This document shows positions 6,791-7,104 of a DNA stretch of 7,104 bases, piece by piece; within the stretch, counting starts at the first letter, position 1; the number at the start of each line of letters is the position of its first letter. The DNA is from an uncultured Clostridia bacterium. GTDB taxonomy: Bacteria; Bacillota_A; Clostridia; Oscillospirales; Acutalibacteraceae. A model generated the notes under the pieces. That model was not told the origin of the DNA, did no database searches, and saw nothing but the letters and a program-made list of their open reading frames with translations. The stretch lies in the NCBI GenBank assembly GCA_937891215.1, contig CALAEU010000260.1, positions 1 through 7,104 of the forward strand, given 5' to 3'. Made by a program: the position numbers and the translations under genes.

Positions 6791-6797
6791 CCTCCTT
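6791..6797 (-). promoter_or_regulatory. tsf: Ribosome binding site of tsf
   Basis: On the minus strand AAGGAGG stands 8 nt before the ATG at 6782. The full match fits the high expression expected for EF-Ts and fixes the start codon. Confidence 0.92.
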
Positions 6798-6821
6798 AGG
6801 TTTTTCACCATATTTTAAAAC

Positions 6822-6844
6822 AAGGCGAAGTAGAACTCCGCCTT
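6822..6844 (-). terminator. Possible attenuator hairpin between rpsB and tsf
   Basis: On the minus strand AAGGCGGAGT pairs with ACTTCGCCTT, a 10-bp stem with one G-U pair and a TCT loop. GTTTT follows, so the element looks like a weak intrinsic terminator. It lies 15 bp after the rpsB stop and upstream of the tsf ribosome binding site. It could reduce tsf read-through or stabilise the rpsB 3' end. The U-tract is short and the 3-nt loop is tight, so full termination is unlikely. Confidence 0.55.
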
Positions 6845-6859
6845 ATTTAATAATTAAAA

Positions 6860-7104
6860 TTATTCAGCGTCTTCTGCTACTTCTTCAGCAACTTCTTCTG
6901 CTGCTTCAGATGAAGGAATTGTCTGTAAACCTTGACGACCTGCAATAATAGCGTCTGCCATAGCACCTGCAATAAGTTTTACTGCACGGATAGCATCGTC
7001 GTTACCAGGGATAACATAATCTATTTCATCTGGGTCACAGTTTGTGTCTACGATAGCAACAATCGGAATACCGAGTTTCTTTGCTTCGAGAACTGCAATT
7101 CTTT
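6860..7104 (-). CDS. rpsB: 30S ribosomal protein S2, C-terminal part (partial)
   Basis: This is a component of the small ribosomal subunit. Only the last 81 or so codons are present, and the 5' part lies beyond the right edge. The translation shows the S2 signature [20 protein letters not shown] followed by [15 protein letters not shown], which is the conserved second half of the family. It ends in an Ala/Glu-rich acidic tail ([17 protein letters not shown]), common in S2 of Firmicutes and variable in length. The stop codon TAA is at 6862-6860. tsf follows 77 bp downstream on the same strand, the conserved bacterial rpsB-tsf order. The operon promoter is outside the window. Confidence 0.98.
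   Translation of the reverse strand, partial: RIAVLEAKKLGIPIVAIVDTNCDPDEIDYVIPGNDDAIRAVKLIAGAMADAIIAGRQGLQTIPSSEAAEEVAEEVAEDAE

Noticed and set aside
1..7104. CRISPR arrays, insertion sequences, tRNA or rRNA genes, riboswitches
   Set aside because: I found no regularly spaced repeats, transposase-like frame, terminal inverted repeats or recognisable RNA gene. The intergenic gaps are short and explained by promoters and hairpins.

Overview
The window reads as chromosomal DNA of a low-GC, endospore-forming member of the Firmicutes, most likely class Clostridia. The reasons are the AT-rich sequence, strong AAGGAGG-type ribosome binding sites, a TTG start codon, a SpoIIE homologue, and Firmicutes-type EF-Ts and ribosomal protein S2. 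No mobile element, CRISPR array, tRNA or rRNA is visible. All six protein-coding genes look intact, although the two at the window edges are cut by the boundary.

Left part (1-1648): the N-terminal membrane half of spoIIE lies on the minus strand. It is transcribed divergently from a two-component system on the plus strand. The 234-bp gap between them carries a good extended -10 promoter for the two-component operon, a Spo0A-box-like site and a small palindrome.

Middle (959-4355): an OmpR/PhoB-type response regulator overlaps by 26 bp with an 894-residue sensor kinase that starts at TTG. The kinase has a large extracytoplasmic domain of about 355 residues that I do not recognise, six predicted membrane segments and a variant ATP-binding site. 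Both genes probably form one translationally coupled operon. No transporter or other obvious target gene lies beside them.

Right part (4313-7104): three genes lie on the minus strand. A family-4-like glycosyltransferase converges on the kinase gene, and a long hairpin fills the 51-bp gap between their stop codons. It has its own perfect-consensus sigma-A promoter directly downstream of the tsf terminator. Upstream of that is the rpsB-tsf translation operon (S2 and EF-Ts), with a small hairpin between the two genes. This EF-Ts is unusually long (365 residues), with about 60 extra residues in the C-terminal core and coiled-coil region.

I found no clear evidence of an entirely new system. The features most worth a second look are the EF-Ts insertion, the unclassified sensor domain with its Asn-substituted G1 box, and the possible sporulation control of the spoIIE/two-component intergenic region.
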